Positions 8,201 through 8,532 of a stretch of 8,532 nucleotides of DNA are shown piece after piece (the stretch's first letter is position 1; each line of letters begins with the position of its first letter). This stretch comes from Candidatus Hydrogenedentota bacterium. GTDB lineage: Bacteria; Hydrogenedentota; Hydrogenedentia; Hydrogenedentales; CAITNO01. The stretch is from contig SLFT01000123.1 in the NCBI GenBank assembly GCA_007124105.1, forward strand, positions 1-8,532. Direction: 5' to 3'. Under the pieces are notes generated by a model, which was given only the letters and a program-made list of their open reading frames with translations, was not told the origin of the DNA and searched no databases. The position numbers and the translations under genes were made by a program.

Positions 8201-8379
8201 TGGACTACCGGCAGATGGGCGTCGGCGGCGACGACAGCTGGGGCGCGTTGCCGCTCGAAAAATACCGCCTTACATACACGGTCTTCGGATGCCGCTTTCG
8301 TTTGACGCCGTTAATTTCCGGTAAAGAAGATGTCATAGCGCTGAGTAAGAGATGCTATCCAGAGAGCACTGGCCGTTAA
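5173..8379 (+). CDS. lacZ: GH2 beta-galactosidase (LacZ type) with N-terminal hydrophobic segment
   Basis: Hydrolyses terminal beta-galactosides by the retaining two-step mechanism. The product has 1068 residues (E. coli LacZ 1024) and follows the LacZ layout. DWENP at 29-33 opens the N-terminal sugar-binding domain, which ends near SYLEDQDMWR, then come Ig-like domains, the TIM barrel, and the C-terminal small-chain domain with FWRAPTDND from 812. By comparison with E. coli LacZ, the acid/base is E484 in MGNEAG (E461) and the nucleophile is E545 in LCEYAHAMGNS (E537). Other ligand residues present are N120 (N102), D219 (D201), H378 (H357), H412 (H391), E437 and H439 (E416, H418), H548 (H540), W576 (W568), F622 (F601) and W1023 (W999). 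D625 replaces N604. The ATG has AAGGA 8 bases upstream and an in-frame stop at 5152, so the start is firm. Residues 3-19 are strongly hydrophobic with no basic residue before them; ARA at 22-24 could be a signal peptidase I site. No transporter or regulator gene is adjacent. Confidence 0.94.
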   Translation: MLPVIVIVALFLLVLLCGMRIARAAETPDWENPGVLGRNKEEPVCTRMPFPDTASAIRLPREQSPFHFSLNGDWKFHWAPNPGVRPEEFYAVTFDDSAWDTILVPANWEMEGYGTPIYLNVNYPFPANPPRIPHDDNPVGSYRRHFTAPEAWSGRQVFIQFGGVYSAFYLWVNGHKVGYSQESKTPAEFNITPYLQAGENLLAVEVYRWCDGSYLEDQDMWRLSGIFRDVFLYSVAPLHISDYAIVSDLDAAYLDARLTVRATLRNLDEEARVCPRVEAILHDPDGAPVGGPIVLISEASEIAPGAQTAFLGALHVASPLKWTSETPYLYTVVLTLKDDTGAVVEAHGVRHGFRKIEVREKRFLINGAPIHIKGVNRHEHSPDRGRAVTRDEMKRDALIMKQHNINTVRTSHYPNHPAWYDLCDQYGLYVIDEANIESHGMGYGLDKTLGNNPTWEAAHVDRVRRMVERDKNHPSVIMWSMGNEAGPGCNFAVCAALIRQLDPTRPIHYERYNEVADVHSEMYQRIPQLLDYVASGSGKPYMLCEYAHAMGNSVGNLQDYWDVFEAHPVFMGGCIWDFVDQALRKSFDDPRGSRKTPAPHYKKDWFWAYGGDYGECRHDDIFCCDGLFQADRTPNPSAAEVKKVYQYIKFEPVDLSGGKIRVHNKHYFLDTGYLEMHWEIMSDGELLEQGLLPMMAIPPGESEAVIIPFTPPIARPATETFITLSAHLAKEQPWAAAGFEVAWDQYKLPVANVPAIITKPDTVAAVAVTEDADAITVTGGNFTATLDKITGDMVSWKAADAEMIIAPLRPNFWRAPTDNDRGNNMPVRLAYWRDATAHRRITEIVVTHPAPGAAQVAIQSVLPDNLALMLTTYTVYGNGDVVVAVSMQREEDAPELPRFGMQVAIPGCYNQMAWFGRGPHESYCDRKTGAAVGLYRGLVEECIQGYVRPQENGNRTGVRWISLTDTRGRGLLASGMPTIHASAWPYTQEDLEAATHDCMAPRRDLVVLNLDYRQMGVGGDDSWGALPLEKYRLTYTVFGCRFRLTPLISGKEDVIALSKRCYPESTGR

Positions 8380-8410
8380 AGCGTACTGCCATGATCGCCC
8401 GGCATAACAG
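8380..8410 (+). other. Short gap after lacZ; no clear terminator
   Basis: The gap between the lacZ stop codon and the small open frame holds only weak, interrupted inverted repeats such as ACTG/CAGT (8385-8388 and 8408-8411). There is no T run, so no convincing terminator for the galactosidase transcript. Confidence 0.35.
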
Positions 8411-8503
8411 TTGTATGCCTCCGAAGCGGCAGGTATGTTGAAGACAAATGCGCATGCCGGCATCGAAGAGATGGATGAAGCGATTGCGGAAGCCTTCAGA
8501 TAG
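8411..8503 (+). pseudogene. Probable VapB-like antitoxin C-terminal remnant
   Basis: After a stop at 8405-8407 the frame is open to TAG at 8501-8503. It encodes about 30 residues from a TTG at 8411, or 22 from the ATG at 8435. The tail with GIEEMDEAIAEAFR resembles the toxin-binding C-terminus of AbrB/MazE-type antitoxins, which often end in a motif like IEEMNEAIAEGA. The DNA-binding N-terminal half (about 45 residues) is missing in all three forward frames between here and the lacZ stop, so the gene looks truncated at its 5' end. Neither possible start has a good ribosome site. The identification rests on family resemblance over about 15 residues and on the toxin-like start just downstream. 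It could also be a chance frame. Confidence 0.35.
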
Positions 8504-8508
8504 TCTTC

Positions 8509-8532
8509 TTGATAAATGCTCTCGACGCCAAC
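8509..8532 (+). CDS. Possible start of a PIN-domain (VapC-like) toxin, cut by window edge
   Basis: From a TTG at 8509 the frame reads MINALDAN up to the last base of the window. PIN-domain ribonucleases typically begin with a short hydrophobic strand and an aspartate of the metal site followed by T/A-N, as in MI-LDTNVLVR; here D6 would be that aspartate. It starts 5 bases after the stop of the antitoxin-like frame, the spacing expected for a vapBC pair. Only eight residues are visible and there is no well-placed ribosome site, so this is tentative. Confidence 0.35.

Noticed and set aside
8454..8463. Perfect palindrome ATGCCGGCAT as an operator or terminator
   Set aside because: It lies inside the antitoxin-like frame, lacks a T tract and is short enough to be chance.

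Overview
The window reads as an ordinary chromosomal segment of a moderately GC-rich bacterium. Four complete protein genes cover nearly all of it, and a probable toxin-antitoxin fragment is cut off at the right edge. The lineage cannot be fixed from sequence alone. A LacZ-type enzyme with an N-terminal hydrophobic export or anchor segment, next to housekeeping genes of a style seen in little-cultured polysaccharide-degrading phyla (for example the PVC group), makes a Gram-negative environmental or gut bacterium the best guess. That is inference only.

Left block, minus strand, read from right to left: a class I PLP-dependent aminotransferase (start 4965, stop 3865), a polytopic membrane protein with about two dozen membrane segments and no recognised function (start 3782, stop 1518), and a CCA-adding tRNA nucleotidyltransferase with an HD domain (start 1513, stop 176). 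The last two are only 4 bases apart and very probably co-transcribed. The aminotransferase is 82 bases upstream and may head the same operon. The short gap before the membrane gene holds a stem-loop directly against its Shine-Dalgarno site. The longest possible starts of all three genes are TTG codons that I think are wrong; in two cases a good Shine-Dalgarno site decides for a shorter start.

Divergent gap (4966-5172): about 200 bases between the aminotransferase and the rightward beta-galactosidase gene. It holds a convincing extended -10 promoter for the galactosidase, a hairpin followed by a T tract, and a weak candidate promoter for the aminotransferase.

Right block, plus strand: one 1068-residue GH2 beta-galactosidase of the long LacZ type with all main active-site residues present. 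Its N-terminus is a hydrophobic segment with no basic residue before it and two arginines just after it, so its cellular location is uncertain. Past its stop, a short open frame resembles the C-terminal tail of an AbrB/MazE-type (VapB-like) antitoxin. It is followed closely by what looks like the first eight residues of a PIN-domain (VapC-like) toxin.

The genes do not form one obvious pathway. I see no CRISPR array, rRNA, tRNA, insertion sequence or convincing new system. The points most worth checking are the orphan membrane protein, the toxin-antitoxin fragment and the odd N-terminus of the galactosidase.
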